DNA of 64,000 bases from Picochlorum sp. 'celeri' (GCA_010909725.1 JAACMV010000016.1:434001-498000); one strand, 5' to 3'; positions 11,816 to 22,883 are shown, counted from the stretch's first letter. Notes: generated by a model not told the origin, from the letters alone. Made by a program: numbers and translations.

Positions 11816-13058
11816 TCAATATACATAAATATACAGAAACCCGTCTGGCGCGTGCATGGTTCGCCAAAGGTAGGACAAGGGCTCTGTCCCATGCATGCCA
11901 ATCCCACCCACTTGTATTTGTACAACTGTCATGCCACTCTCCTCATTCTTCTCAGCAACAGTCTTATTCTTCTTCTTCATCATCCATGCTCTTGCTATAT
12001 CATACACACAATCCTTTATACTACCATCATTCATGGATCTCGACGAGATGTACACGTCTTCGTAACTTGTATTCATCTTCAGAGCAGCCCCGCGACATAC
12101 AATGATACGGACAGGAACTCTTTCTACAGCAGCCAGAATCCCGTCATGTGAATCGAATCCCAAAGTACCATATACCTTGGCATATTCGTCGTAGGACCCC
12201 TGCCGAATAGCATGCCATAGGGCATCCTGAGCAGCATGAGACATGTTCATAATCCTCGACGCTGAACCCATTCTCACATGTGAGGCTTCCTTCATTGAGT
12301 GAAACACATGATTCCGAAGAGACTCTTTCACATCGAACGGTGTGAGTATGGTCGATGGAAAGTTTGAAAAATGAGCCACAACAGTCCAGATACTATTGCT
12401 GCTGCAGCCATCATCATTACCACAGTGAAGATCATGCAACACCCCACATGGAAGATCCCTGCACCATTGTGTGACGTTATTTATTGCTCATGATGTAGAG
12501 AAAGTATATTGAATTTTAAAAAACCACAGAAAAACTGCTCGTAGAAGATGACGCCAAACAACATCAAAAAGGGAAAAAAAGCTTGCGCACCATTTCAATG
12601 GAAGCATGCCATACTCCAGCCACGGTGTCCGTGATGCAGACGATGGAAGTACATGCCTCCACAGCGGAATCACCTTTTCAAATACCGTCTGATATAGATA
12701 CTCGTGCCTCGACACAGACACATACACATCTGGAACTTGATCTATAGATCCATTGTCTCCTTCAAATAAACAAATCCTCACAACAATCTGCACACATTTT
12801 TTCACCACATTATTGTTCATCATCAATCCTCTCTCATACCAATCAATCAATCAATGACCAATGACGACAGCGTACTTTGGTCTCCCACAACAACCTCTGT
12901 TCTGCATCGTCATCATATGAAGACCATCCAACCACCTCGCCTCCAAGCTCCACATCACCACCACTGCCAGAAGAAGAACAACAAGAGGAACTCCTCCTCG
13001 TGCTCAGGCTCTCTGCTGCTGTTTCTTCTTTCGCTTGCACTGCAGTATCTTCTATCAT
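11816..13058 (-). CDS. ATG5: Autophagy protein ATG5
   Basis: Three exons (12876-13058, 12591-12787, 11816-12458) are separated by introns of 88 and 132 nt (GTACGC...GTGCAG; GTGCGC...GTGCAG). Joined in frame they give about 340 residues. The identity shows only after splicing. LLWETK-IVVRICLFE resembles the family's VWEGRIPVV start, DQVPDVYVSVSRHEYL matches the UFD-A strand region, and WLEYGMLPLKW-DLPCGVLHDL is the classic W-x-E-Y-x-G-x-P-L-K-W block. HSMKEASHVR follows, and the C-terminal GTEPLSYLWRTMHAPDGFLYI matches the second UFD. ATG5 is conjugated to ATG12 and acts with ATG16 as the ligase for ATG8 lipidation. The acceptor lysine should lie in the middle helix and was not pinned down. 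The N-terminal ~50 residues (Ser/Glu-rich) are unusual. Confidence 0.88.
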
Positions 13059-13266
13059 CACAATATATATGTGGATAATATCATATATCCAGAACACTGC
13101 AATCTCAGTGTGACTATGAAACCACGGTCTCGTTCCATATCTATCTATTTACAGAGGTTCTGTTCTCTGCATGGAACACAGCACAGTCTCGAATACCGAG
13201 CCTCTTCCTTATGGAGCTGGAAATCAATCCAAAATAAAAAACTACATAGAGGTAACATAGAAGTAG

Positions 13267-15090
13267 ATGGAGTCTTCCATGGGGATACTCCGAGTGACTC
13301 TCAAGCAACCTGTGGTCCTACAGAGACTCGAGAGTCACAGATCTACACCACGGTATAGCCGTATACGAGTATCTAGACAGCAATATGAATCAATAGTGAC
13401 ACCTCCTGCCGCTGGTATTGATCAGACGCAGAGGATAGAGGCGTGGAATTCTTCTGAAGCTCCAGAAGATCGTCCATGTTCTCCTGAATTACGGGATATT
13501 GAAGTGAGACTGCAGCAGCAGAAGAAGAAACAATTAAAAGGGGCGAGGAAAAAGCCAAAAATAGACCCAGTTGTTGTGGATGTGGCACGTCGCATGGTAT
13601 CGTTGGGGAAGAGGTCCAAGGACAGTCGGGAAGCGCTGTTGGACGAGGTGGCCCCTAATTCGTCCATGTGTCGTCAGATTATGACATATTTTGATATTCA
13701 TGATGCTATGGATATGGCTGTCGAGTTGGTTGAATGGAAGACGTCACGGGGTGATTGGAAGGATCCGAAAGAGGCTACAGTGCTGTGGACCAAGGTGATG
13801 AAAATGCAGAGTAAGCGGCCATGTCATGCGGGGTGTGCTCTGAAAACGTATGATAGGATGAAGAAGTATGATATTTCTAGGGATATTGTTTCTTTTAATA
13901 CAGCGATTGCTGCTGCGGCGACGTGTGGGAAATGGAAGCGGGTGGAGGAGATTCGGACAGAGATGGATAATGCTGGGATTCAGGCTGACATGTACACATA
14001 CAGCAGTCTCCTGGGCGGGTGTAAAGCGACTGGAAATTGGAAACAGGCGAGGAGGTGGTTTACCGAGATGGAAGAATCGGCCGATGTGGTTCCAAATGTG
14101 TTTCATTATACCACCCTGATGACCACGTTGCAGCGGGGTGGGGTGTGGGAAGAGTCTATCGAGGTGTTTCGCAAGATGGAGGCTGCTGGGGTCAAGCCTG
14201 ACGTTATTTCTTACAACGCAGCTATTACAGCGTGTGCGAAAGGTGAGGATTGGGAACAAGCATGGGCTATATTTAGTGCGATGCGGCGTGATGGTATCGA
14301 TCCGTCAACAATCTCGTACAATGCCTTACTGTCAGCCTGTGAGCGTTGTGGGCAGGTGGACCGTGCTTTGGAGGTGTTTGAGAATATGAAGAAGAGGGGG
14401 GTGGAATGCAATCAGGTCACCTATAATACTCTTATATCTGTGTGTGGAAAATCAGGGAGGTTTGAAACCACGATGAAGATTAATCAGGATATGAGGGATT
14501 CTGGCATCCGAGAGGATGCCTTTACGCTGGCTGGCCTCCTATCCGCGTGCGGGAAAGCCGGAGAATGGAAGAAGGCGTTATCTTTCATCCAAGAGTTTAA
14601 AGGATCAGGAATTATGCCAAATATAGTCGTGTATAATCAGCTTATATCGATACTAGGGGATAATCTGGAGTGGAGACGGGCTGTTGCTGCATGGAAGAGT
14701 ATGGAAGATGAGGGCATTGCGCCTGATATCGTCACCTATGGTGCCATGCTGTCCACGTTTGAAAAAGCAGGAAAATGGAGGGAAACTCTAGATTTATACG
14801 ATGCGTTGATCGACACGGATATGGAACCCAACATTTACATCTACTCGAGTGTGCTGAATGCATGCGAAAAGGGACGACAGTGGGATAGAGCAACAACACT
14901 GTTCAAAGCCATGATGGAGCGAGGTGATCAACAACTGCCAATGAATTCAATTGCTGTGCTGGCACGAAAAGCCATGTATGCATCTCCTGGTGTACTCAGC
15001 GCCATGCCAGACCCACTCGTGTCTGCTGCCAAGACTGTCGTCGAGTCTGGCCGAGCAGCACGATCCTATTTTTCCTCAATCAAAAAGTAA
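13267..15090 (+). CDS. P-class pentatricopeptide repeat protein
   Basis: A single exon of 607 codons starts at ATG 13267. After a basic N-terminus (likely organelle targeting) and a charged linker, about ten tandem 35-residue PPR motifs run from roughly residue 200 to 560. Examples are DVISYNAAITACAKGEDWEQ and NQVTYNTLISVCGKSGRFE, each with the usual helix-turn-helix pattern and a G-I/V-x-P end. There are no E, DYW or SMR domains, so it is P-class. Such proteins bind organelle RNA one base per repeat and act in processing, stability or translation. The target could in principle be predicted from residues 5 and 35 of each repeat. The C-terminus after the repeats is ~40 residues. Confidence 0.9.
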   Translation: MESSMGILRVTLKQPVVLQRLESHRSTPRYSRIRVSRQQYESIVTPPAAGIDQTQRIEAWNSSEAPEDRPCSPELRDIEVRLQQQKKKQLKGARKKPKIDPVVVDVARRMVSLGKRSKDSREALLDEVAPNSSMCRQIMTYFDIHDAMDMAVELVEWKTSRGDWKDPKEATVLWTKVMKMQSKRPCHAGCALKTYDRMKKYDISRDIVSFNTAIAAAATCGKWKRVEEIRTEMDNAGIQADMYTYSSLLGGCKATGNWKQARRWFTEMEESADVVPNVFHYTTLMTTLQRGGVWEESIEVFRKMEAAGVKPDVISYNAAITACAKGEDWEQAWAIFSAMRRDGIDPSTISYNALLSACERCGQVDRALEVFENMKKRGVECNQVTYNTLISVCGKSGRFETTMKINQDMRDSGIREDAFTLAGLLSACGKAGEWKKALSFIQEFKGSGIMPNIVVYNQLISILGDNLEWRRAVAAWKSMEDEGIAPDIVTYGAMLSTFEKAGKWRETLDLYDALIDTDMEPNIYIYSSVLNACEKGRQWDRATTLFKAMMERGDQQLPMNSIAVLARKAMYASPGVLSAMPDPLVSAAKTVVESGRAARSYFSSIKK

Positions 15091-15135
15091 ATCAGTCTAT
15101 CTATATACTATGATAATGCACATGATATATATATC

Positions 15136-15791
15136 TCATGTCGAGCTCTCCATCACGCCTGTGCATATGTACAGGAATGTCCAGTACACCACCAGCCAGA
15201 CCAGCTCTGGCTGCGGACCCTGTGACCACACCAACACTGCCATACCCCATACAGATGCCACGCTCCCAACATACTGAGGATGCTGCACCACATTAAAGGG
15301 AAATCCATCCACCCATGGAACAGTATGACCAAGTTTAAATCCATAATATACGCCAGTATGTCCAATAGCCTGGTAAATCCCTGCATTCAGAACCTGCCCA
15401 AAAGCTACCAGACCCACCCCAAGCACAGCATGCAGTGGAGGTATGGCAAAGACATCAACCCCAGAGGGCATTCGAATATACATCCATGCAATCACAGATG
15501 AAAATTGAACCACTGCATCACACACACACACACACATGGTATTCATTCCATCCGTTGCAGTAGAAGAGAGAGAGAGAAAAAAAGACTGGTACCTTTTAAC
15601 AACCACGCCATCGATTCAAACACCCGCACGCTCGATTTCCTAAACATCCTCATCCACATGTCAGGAAAATACCAGATGAATGCATATAAAAGGTGTGGCA
15701 AAGCCAATGCCCCGACAACACCCCAATTCGACACATCTGCTGCATCCTGCTGAGAAAGAAACGAAAGCACCCCGTTCATTATTATTACCAT
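15136..15791 (-). CDS. Phospholipid N-methyltransferase (PLMT/PEMT/OPI3 type)
   Basis: Two exons (15593-15791 and 15136-15512) join across an 80-nt intron (GTACCA...GATGCAG), reading AWLLK-VVQFSSVIAW, for 191 residues. There are four hydrophobic segments. Conserved motifs are GQVLNAGIYQAIGHTGVYYG, KLGHTVPW and HPQYVGS, all typical of the small integral-membrane enzymes that methylate phosphatidyl-N-methylethanolamine to phosphatidylcholine in the ER. The size fits single-domain plant PLMT (~165 residues). The intron carries a short CA repeat (15517-15535) and a pyrimidine/purine microsatellite. Its 3' end is 45 bp from the convergent PPR gene. Confidence 0.88.
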
Positions 15792-15891
15792 CTACTAGCG
15801 TATATTTTTATTGGATCTACTTTTTAAAAAAACATCAATACTAATTATTACAGAATCTTTTCGAATTTGAATGAGAATTTAGAAAAAGCCA

Positions 15892-16719
15892 TCAGACCCA
15901 CTGATTCCCTTCCCAGTCCTGCTCGCCATTTTCATACAACCAGACCCCATCTGACGACTTTAAAAACCTACTCTTTTCTACAAACGATTGCGTATGGAAT
16001 CCCTGTGATCTCTGACCTTGCTGCCCTTTTACTTTAAAGTACGTTTGGAAGGTAACATAGGCTTCATTCTCCGACACATTCTCTGTTTCCAGGACAACCA
16101 GTTTATCCCAAGAAATCTTTTTACAGGTCGCAATCACATCCTTCCTCAAAGACACGCCTCCATCCTTCTGTGCCAACGGATTATCTGGATGCGTGGTATC
16201 AACAATATACTCCACCAATCCTTTGGCGTACGCAGCATATCTGCTCCTCATCAACTCTTCAGCTGTTTTTGGCAAGGCCTTTTTTGTGTGATATTTCCCA
16301 CAGCAGTCTCCATAGAGCTTTCGAGATCCACACGGACAGGTTGTCTTTGGCGTAGATCCCTGCTTCGCAGTACCAAATCCCCCGAATCCTCCGGAATCAC
16401 GCGCTGCTCCCTTCTTCTTCTTGCTCTGCTGTGCTGCAGAGCACACCATCATTCTTCTTCCTCTTCCTACTCTTCCTCTTGTTGTTGTTGTTGTTGCAGC
16501 TGACCACCATGCTCCTCCTTCATCCGTGGTATACTCAGCCATTCGATTACTATAATAATGCCCAACAGTGCTGTATTTCATGCCCCCAGTGGTAGGGATG
16601 AACAAACTGACCCGCTTGCCCAGCTGCATGTCATGGGCATGCCCATGTCTACTACTACTACTTCTGCTGCTGCCACGTGTACAGCATTGGCGTGCATTCA
16701 TGACCACCATCGACATCAT
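15892..16719 (-). CDS. YchJ/UPF0225-like SEC-C motif protein, probably organelle-targeted
   Basis: An intronless 275-codon gene from ATG 16719. The first ~120 residues are Ser/Thr/Arg-rich and basic, resembling a plastid transit peptide. The conserved part starts with the SEC-C zinc-binding motif CPCGSRKLYGDCCGKYH, followed by the YchJ domain (AEELMRSRYAAYAKGLVEYIVDTTHP ... QSFVEKSRFL). The family is widespread in bacteria and algae. Its fold is NTF2-like and its biochemical role is not established. It lies 100 bp upstream of the methyltransferase on the same strand. Confidence 0.85.
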   Translation of the reverse strand: MMSMVVMNARQCCTRGSSRSSSSRHGHAHDMQLGKRVSLFIPTTGGMKYSTVGHYYSNRMAEYTTDEGGAWWSAATTTTTRGRVGRGRRMMVCSAAQQSKKKKGAARDSGGFGGFGTAKQGSTPKTTCPCGSRKLYGDCCGKYHTKKALPKTAEELMRSRYAAYAKGLVEYIVDTTHPDNPLAQKDGGVSLRKDVIATCKKISWDKLVVLETENVSENEAYVTFQTYFKVKGQQGQRSQGFHTQSFVEKSRFLKSSDGVWLYENGEQDWEGNQWV

Positions 16720-16943
16720 ATGAATGATACGAATACATCAATGTGTGTCGTATGTCTGGATACCACCTCGGAAAGAAACCCATCTATCTGATGAAAACAT
16801 CTCTTCCCATCAACCAATTGTTTCATAGTAGGAAGAAAAATGCCCTGCAGGGCTCTCATTATTATTTAAGCAACACCTGGGCGCACCATGAAAGATATGT
16901 AAACCCTATTCATAATTACCATTTATATATAGTAGAGCAATAT

Positions 16944-19900
16944 ATGAGAGGGCAGATGAGTGGAGTCCCCAGAGAAGGACGGGGTGCTAGGTCTGCTCTA
17001 TCGGAAGGGTTGCAGTCTCTTCCCGATCACGATGACGACGTGATGGAGCCTTTGCATCATGCGACAAGTCATCATAGGGATGATGGGAATATATTATACG
17101 GGGAGAATGTGGGTGAGGTGTATGGGTCAGGGCCGCTTGGGACATCGTTGCCGACGAGTTTTAGCCCTGCACGCCAGGGGGATTTTGCTGGGTCTTTCAA
17201 TATTGGGAGTTATCATGGGCACGGGCATATGATGCATCATCGTCGTCGAGCAGCAGTGGGAACGGTATGTGCTTGTGTGTGATGTCCAAGAAGGATGGTG
17301 TGGGTGTGCATGACAATGGTCTCTGTTGACGCACTGCATGTAGTTGGATGATGACCACAATGGAGACAGTGGTGGTGGAGGAGCCACGCCGAGAATGCAT
17401 GGGCCATTGCTTTCGACTCGGGAGAGTAGTGTTGGGATGGATAGACGGAGGGATTCAAAGACGTTTCGAAGGCCTGTGGATGATATGGTGGAGCCTCTGC
17501 TTCCTCATGCTGGTGTTGCTAGGGAGGATGATGGGGCATCATTTCCTTCCTCTGATCCTGTGAGGGCAGCCGTGTTTGGAATGATCAATGCGACTGCGGG
17601 GATACCAGCGTTGATTGCGTTTGCTTCCATTGTGTTTCAGCATCCGCATTATTCTCCATTCTTGGATTTGTTGTGCAAGTTTTTCTTTGTGTCGTCAGCA
17701 CTTCATCAGTCTGTGTTTAATGTGTTTAGTACGCTTCCATTTGCCATGGGACAGGTTCAGGACGTGGGAATCATTTTCATGTCTGGTATGGCAACATCTA
17801 TAGCTGATTATGCGTCGAAAGAAGGGCTGTCTGTGGAAACAGCGTTGGGGACGTCATTGCTGACAATGACAGTGTCGACTGTGATTGTTGGATTGGGGAC
17901 GTATGTTGTTGCCAAGAATTCATGGGCTGGATTTGTTCAGTATATTCCTTTACCTGTGATGGGAGGATATCTTGGATTTGTTGGATATTTCTGCGTTGCT
18001 TCTGGAGTGGGGTTGGGGTCATCCCAGGATATTTCTTCAATCATGTCGTGGATGAAGATTTTCAATCAAGACTCGTTGATCAAGTTGATTCCTACAGTGT
18101 CTGCATGTGTTGCCATGGTGGTGACGATGGAGCGAGCTCGTCATCCTATGGCATTGCCTGTGTTGCTGTTTTCGCTGATTGCCACCTTCCATGTGGTGCT
18201 GCTTGTGAGTGGGATTAGTCTGACAACTGCTCAAGAAGCTGGGTGGGTGATGAAGCCTGCAGATGGGCCAGTCAAATTTTGGGACCTATGGAAGCTGTAT
18301 CATTTTGAAGATTGGAGTCTGAGTGGGATTTGTTTTCCTGCAATGCTTCGTCAAGGTGCAAAGACGGCTGGATTGTTGTTGGTGGTGATTTTTGGGTCCT
18401 GTATGGATATTGCTGCCGTGTCCCAGGATGTTCCAGTGAGGATTGACTTTAACAAAGAGTTGACGACAGTGGCTCTATCGAATATTGCTACTGGTGTGGC
18501 AGGGGTAGGGTTTACTGGAAGTTATATATTCAGTCAGACGATTTTCACCATGAGGGCAGGGATTTTTAATCGTGTCAATGGATGGGTGATTGCATCTGCA
18601 GAGTTCCTCGTCTTCATGTATCCGTATTCCATCGTTCAATATATTCCAAACTTTTTCCTCGGAGCACTGATGATTTGGTTTGGATTTGAAATTTCTCGCG
18701 ACTGGCTCTTCTTATCGTATCAAAAGTTGACTCGGATGGAATATGTGTTGTTATGGATGACCTTTTTCAGTGTCATGGAGTTTGGGTTGGAAGGTGGTAT
18801 CGGTGCTGGAATAGTGTCTGCGACGCTATATTTTTCGTATGCGTATGCGCAGAGTCAAGTTCAGAATTTAGAGGCGGGGCGATGTCGAAGTTCTGTGATT
18901 CGTACGGTGGAACATCAAGCTGCCTTGTCTGTCCTGCGAGACTCCCACACGGTGACTGTGCAATTACAAGGGTTTATATTTTTCGGGAGTGCGTCGAGTA
19001 TTGGGACGAAATTGAACAACTTGGCGGCATTGCTGGTGAGTGATGAGGCGTCGGCGTTGGTTGGTACGGAAGTGTACGAGTATGGATTGAATCTGGAGCA
19101 ATGCGAGAATGCCTCTGCCGCCTCCCCACGTTTCCTGGTGATTGACTTTTCCAAAGTATCTGGTATGGACTCTTCTGGATCTCGAACAATCTCTGGTGTG
19201 ACACGAGAGCTTCAAAGGCACGGTATTACGCCCATTCTGACCGGATTGAAGGAAGGCGGCATGGAGACACTCTTGACAGCACATGAGGTGGTCTTGCAAA
19301 AGATGACCTGGCCTCCAAAGATTCAGTCAACGCCTTCGTCCCACGATGTTTTGCATATCGAAGAAGGAATAGAAAGTCACGAGAGCATGTGTGTTGATGC
19401 TGCTCTCGAGAGTGTCTACTCCTTTCCAACGTTGGAAGAAGGTGTTCGGTTCTGTGAGGATGCTCTGCTCGAGGTGGCTGTCCGGTATGGCGTGTGTCGC
19501 CCTCCTAGCGCAGCTGTTACATTGGAAGAAATACTCAAGTATCATTTAGAAAAGCTTCCGTTGATCAAAGCAAGCACAGCAAGTTCCCTTTCACGAGATA
19601 TGAAGCAGTATATTGCATCTCAGACTGTCCGTCGAGGGGAAATGCTGTGGAGGGTTGGGGACGCTGCAGAAGAAATGATCATCGTCGAACGAGGTATTAT
19701 ACGTGTCGATCAATTCAGAGACCCCAGAGATGCGATATGGGGAAAGACAGATACGGATGCCACGCTTCCAAGTGATGCATACTTTGCAACATGGGAAGAG
19801 AACCGCGGTGTAACCCTCCCCCATGGTGAGAAACCAATCCGATCGTTCGAACTCGGACCCGGGTGCGTCGGTGGTAGTACAGACTTTCATTTAGCTCGCC

Positions 19901-20082
19901 CACATAGCACGCATGCGGTGTGCGCTAGCATTGCATGTCGGGTATTGAGGATTTCAAAGAAATCCATGCAACGAATGGCCAAGGAATCACCTCACTCTCT
20001 GGTTGCATTACAGATGATCATCATGAGATTAAACAGTTCTGATTTGTTTGCAGCAGCAGACTTTCAACCAAATACCTCTTGA
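16944..20082 (+). CDS. SulP (SLC26)-family transporter with STAS and cyclic-nucleotide-binding domains
   Basis: Exon 1 (16944-17264) joins exon 2 (17344-20082) across a 79-nt intron (GTATGT...ATGTAG) in phase 0, for about 1,019 residues. After a hydrophilic ~180-residue N-terminus there are 10-12 hydrophobic segments (FGMINATAGIPALIAFASIVF through GGIGAGIVSATLYFSYAYAQ). A STAS domain follows (VQLQGFIFFGSASSIG; FLVIDFSKVSGMDSSG). Last is a cNMP-binding-like fold (RRGEMLWRVGDAAEEMIIVERG; FELGPGCVGGSTDF). This layout matches the fungal YGR125W/Vsb1 branch of SulP proteins (vacuolar, linked to basic amino acids) rather than plasma-membrane SULTR sulfate carriers. Substrate is therefore uncertain. 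Whether the C-terminal fold binds cAMP/cGMP is untested. A TATATA box-like stretch lies ~20 bp before the ATG. Confidence 0.87.
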
Positions 20083-20194
20083 GAAAAAAAAACACGTCCT
20101 TTTCTTTTTTTCTAATTGTCTCTTCTGATTTTTCACATCATACATATTCGTAGTTATATATGTACCGTCATCATGTCGAACGAAATATACATAA

Positions 20195-20812
20195 TCACAT
20201 AACACGACAGCATCCCTGATTAGTAGCACTGGTTTGCGGATACTGCTGTTGCTGATAATTCGGTGGAGCATAGTACATTGGTGGGGGAGGCCCTGGCATC
20301 CCAACCCCATATGCAGCAGGAGGAGGCTGCAACCCCCCTCCACCATATGGCTGTTGCTGTGCCATCGGATACCCACCAGGACCCATCATGGGAGCCATAC
20401 CAGGCGCAGGCCCACTCGGATACCCAGCAGGCGCCGGATTCATGTATGGATTGGTTGCAGCAGCATACGCTCCACCCGCAGGAGGCGGTTGAACATTCAA
20501 GGGCGCTGGTATATCATACGTTGTCCCTGCTGGTGTCTGCTCAATCCTATTCGCTGTGCTTGTCGCACCAGGACTATTCATTCTTCTCTTCTCCTCAATC
20601 ATTCTTTTCACCTTTTTCACTTGCAATCCAGTCATCCCAAGCTCCTCCTTCAACTCCTCATCTGTCAACTGTATCAGAAATGCACCATCAACAGCATTCT
20701 CTCTACATGCTCTAATAACTGGAGAATCCTCTGGCAACCCAATCTCTTCCACAAAAGCAGCAATGACTTGATCCACTGTCCACGACTCCAATCCTTGTTC
20801 TCCTTGCGCCAT
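20195..20812 (-). CDS. SAM-domain protein with proline-rich tail and C-terminal CAAX box
   Basis: A single exon of 205 residues; the start is ATG 20812 because the preceding codon is GTG. Residues 8-75 form a SAM-like helical domain (WTVDQVIAAFVEEIGLPE ... ITDEELKEELGMTGLQ-type core). The rest is Pro/Gly/Tyr/Gln-rich low complexity (PPPAGGAY, GPAPGMAPMMGPGGYP), like annexin or shisa-type tails. The last residues are GCCRVM: CRVM fits a CAAX farnesylation box and the cysteine before it could be palmitoylated. So it is probably a membrane-tethered adaptor. Partner unknown. Confidence 0.8.
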   Translation of the reverse strand: MAQGEQGLESWTVDQVIAAFVEEIGLPEDSPVIRACRENAVDGAFLIQLTDEELKEELGMTGLQVKKVKRMIEEKRRMNSPGATSTANRIEQTPAGTTYDIPAPLNVQPPPAGGAYAAATNPYMNPAPAGYPSGPAPGMAPMMGPGGYPMAQQQPYGGGGLQPPPAAYGVGMPGPPPPMYYAPPNYQQQQYPQTSATNQGCCRVM

Positions 20813-21045
20813 CACGTCTTCTTATTGCTTGTTCCACCCCTCATACTCATACTGTTGTAATTGTACTTGCATTTGTTTTCATTCGCTGAGCAAAAAGACG
20901 CAAATATTCCATCCTTACTACGGAAGGATTTCTTTCTTTCTTAAATAGGACAATTGCATTTAGAATTCGAAATGAGAGAGAATTCTCTATGTAGAAATGA
21001 CAATTCACAATATGGATCGGCATTGAAAAGAGTAAAGATGATGAT

Positions 21046-22209
21046 ATGGAAATCCATGTAGTAGAAAGAAGGGATGAAGGAGATGAAGGACTCCCTGCAC
21101 GGTGGAGACATGCCATGCAGACATGTCGTTCAATTCTGAACAGGTCATTAGTATCAAGGTCTCGATATGACACTGGTAGCAGCAAAAAGGTAGAAAACAA
21201 AGATTCTTTTAAAACATGTCATGGTAGCAGTGTTGGGTATCGGGGTAAAAAGCATGCCAGCAGGTTTCGAAACCGAATAGCAGGAGTAATAGACGTGTTG
21301 TTGAGAGACCTTGCAGCTGTTGTGACTGGACTGAGGACAGGTGTCTTGCTCAGTCATCTTCATCAAGATTCTGAGGCTATTTGTCATTGTATACGGGTGA
21401 TGTGTGATGCCATCAGTCAGAAGAGGTCCCTGATTGGCCAGGAACAGGAGCAGGTTGTTGTTGGAACAACAGGAAGAGGAGAGAAAGAAGGGAAAAAATT
21501 GCAGCATACACATATACTGCTCCTTAGATCCTTGGTGGACGAGGGAAGCTTGTTAGTGGTTTCCTTGACGGCATTGAAACATACTCCGTATCCCAAAGGT
21601 ATTGTCTTTTGCAAAAATATAGAAAATCCAGAGGGATTGATGGAGCCAGCATGGGCACGTTCTTCTGAGCAGGTGGCATTGGAGCAGTGTTTTAGATCCA
21701 TCCATGATGCCTTGATGGCGGAACAGGCAGCAACAACTCTCTTACAAGAGAGAGAGCACACGGTGGACAATCAAGCATGTGCCATGGTCTTGGAATCATG
21801 CCTGTCTCGGCACAATATCACCCTTGGGGAGGGCGGGTACCCATCTCTTCCAACTCTTTATGGATGGATGCTGGGATATCCAGTAACCTATGTTGTCGTG
21901 GGTGCAGAGCATGCATCCAGTGTGTCCAGATCCCTGTCAGCCACCACCTGTGTCTTTTATTCTGTTCGGACCAGAATGCACAGCATCTGTCGTGGTGATG
22001 ATGATGATGATGATGCCAGATATCACGAGCAAGAGACCGAGGAAGTGATGGCATTCTCTGTGCCTCAGCGGTTGTTGCTACAACAGGAGGATGCATGTGA
22101 TGAGCATCTGTCGGCATGGCAACAGCGCCTGTCGTGCCAGAAGCACAAATGGTGTTGGGCGCCACCTTTGTGTGACACGTTTTCCACCATGACTGGCATC
22201 CTGATTTGA
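21046..22209 (+). CDS. UPF0739 (C1orf74)-like protein
   Basis: An intronless gene of 387 residues from ATG 21046. The diagnostic stretch is [17 protein letters not shown] near residue 275, which resembles the YG-x-L-L-G-Y-P core of the poorly characterised UPF0739/DUF4504 family. It is followed by an aspartate run (DDDDDD) encoded by a GAT repeat and a C-terminal Cys/Trp-rich end. No catalytic motif is evident and the family has no known function. The assignment rests on one motif and overall length, so it is tentative. The gene ends about 50 bp before the candidate first exon of RLP24 on the same strand. Confidence 0.6.
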   Translation: MEIHVVERRDEGDEGLPARWRHAMQTCRSILNRSLVSRSRYDTGSSKKVENKDSFKTCHGSSVGYRGKKHASRFRNRIAGVIDVLLRDLAAVVTGLRTGVLLSHLHQDSEAICHCIRVMCDAISQKRSLIGQEQEQVVVGTTGRGEKEGKKLQHTHILLLRSLVDEGSLLVVSLTALKHTPYPKGIVFCKNIENPEGLMEPAWARSSEQVALEQCFRSIHDALMAEQAATTLLQEREHTVDNQACAMVLESCLSRHNITLGEGGYPSLPTLYGWMLGYPVTYVVVGAEHASSVSRSLSATTCVFYSVRTRMHSICRGDDDDDDARYHEQETEEVMAFSVPQRLLLQQEDACDEHLSAWQQRLSCQKHKWCWAPPLCDTFSTMTGILI

Positions 22210-22401
22210 CAATAAAAAGAATATTTAATAGTATTTATTATATATCAGTCAAAGACAAGTGCGTTTGTATCTATCTGTTCAAGGCAGACGACGAAGAATC
22301 AGCCACACTCATGCATCCGTCGAATATGGCCCTGTTGATTGTCTTCTATCAGTCTGCTCTGAACTCTTATGTGTATTTAATAATAATTAATGGGTGTGCA
22401 G

Positions 22402-22883
22402 TGCGTTTAGAAAAGTGCTGGTTTTGCTCGAGCACCGTCTATCCTGGGCATGGAATTACTTTTGTCAGGAATGATGCGACGGTGTTTCGCTTTTGTAGAT
22501 CTAAATGTCATAAAAACTTCAAGATGAAGAGAAATCCTAGAAAGGTGAAGTGGACAAAGGCGTATAGGAAGTTGGCTGGGAAGGAGTTGGCAGAGGATGC
22601 AACCTTTGAGATGGAACGAAAGCGTAATCGTCCAGAAAAGTATGATAGAGAATTAGTGGCTACAACGGTCAAGGCTATGAAGAGGATCAAGGAGATTCGG
22701 GTGGCTCGCCAGGATCGGTTCTGGGAGGCACGTATGGCTGGGTCGAAGGAGCGCCAGCGTGCAGCTGATAGGAAGGAGTTGGAGGAGGAGATTCACTTGG
22801 TGAAGGCTCCTGGTGCAATGGCAAAGGATGCGGAGAAGAAGAAGGTTCGTATTGTGGCGGAGGATATGGAGCAGGATGCATAG
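22402..22883 (+). CDS. RLP24: Ribosome biogenesis protein RLP24 (start codon split by an intron)
   Basis: The body reads [24 protein letters not shown] and [26 protein letters not shown], the eL24-like zinc-binding domain of RLP24/RSL24D1. A Lys/Glu-rich C-terminus completes about 160 residues. RLP24 holds the eL24 site on pre-60S particles and recruits the AAA-ATPase Drg1. The initiator Met is not contiguous: 22402 starts with TG directly after the acceptor GTGTGCAG, and the frame upstream hits stops. So exon 1 must supply a single A (A|TG). The best donor I see is A|GTGCGT, with the A at 22258 and a 143-nt intron (22259-22401); other A|GT sites exist. Coordinates given are for the certain exon. 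Confidence 0.9.

Noticed and set aside
15517..15535. CA dinucleotide repeat
   Set aside because: A simple microsatellite within the PLMT intron, with no sign of function.
22000..22020. GAT repeat
   Set aside because: It encodes an aspartate run inside the UPF0739-like protein and is ordinary low complexity.
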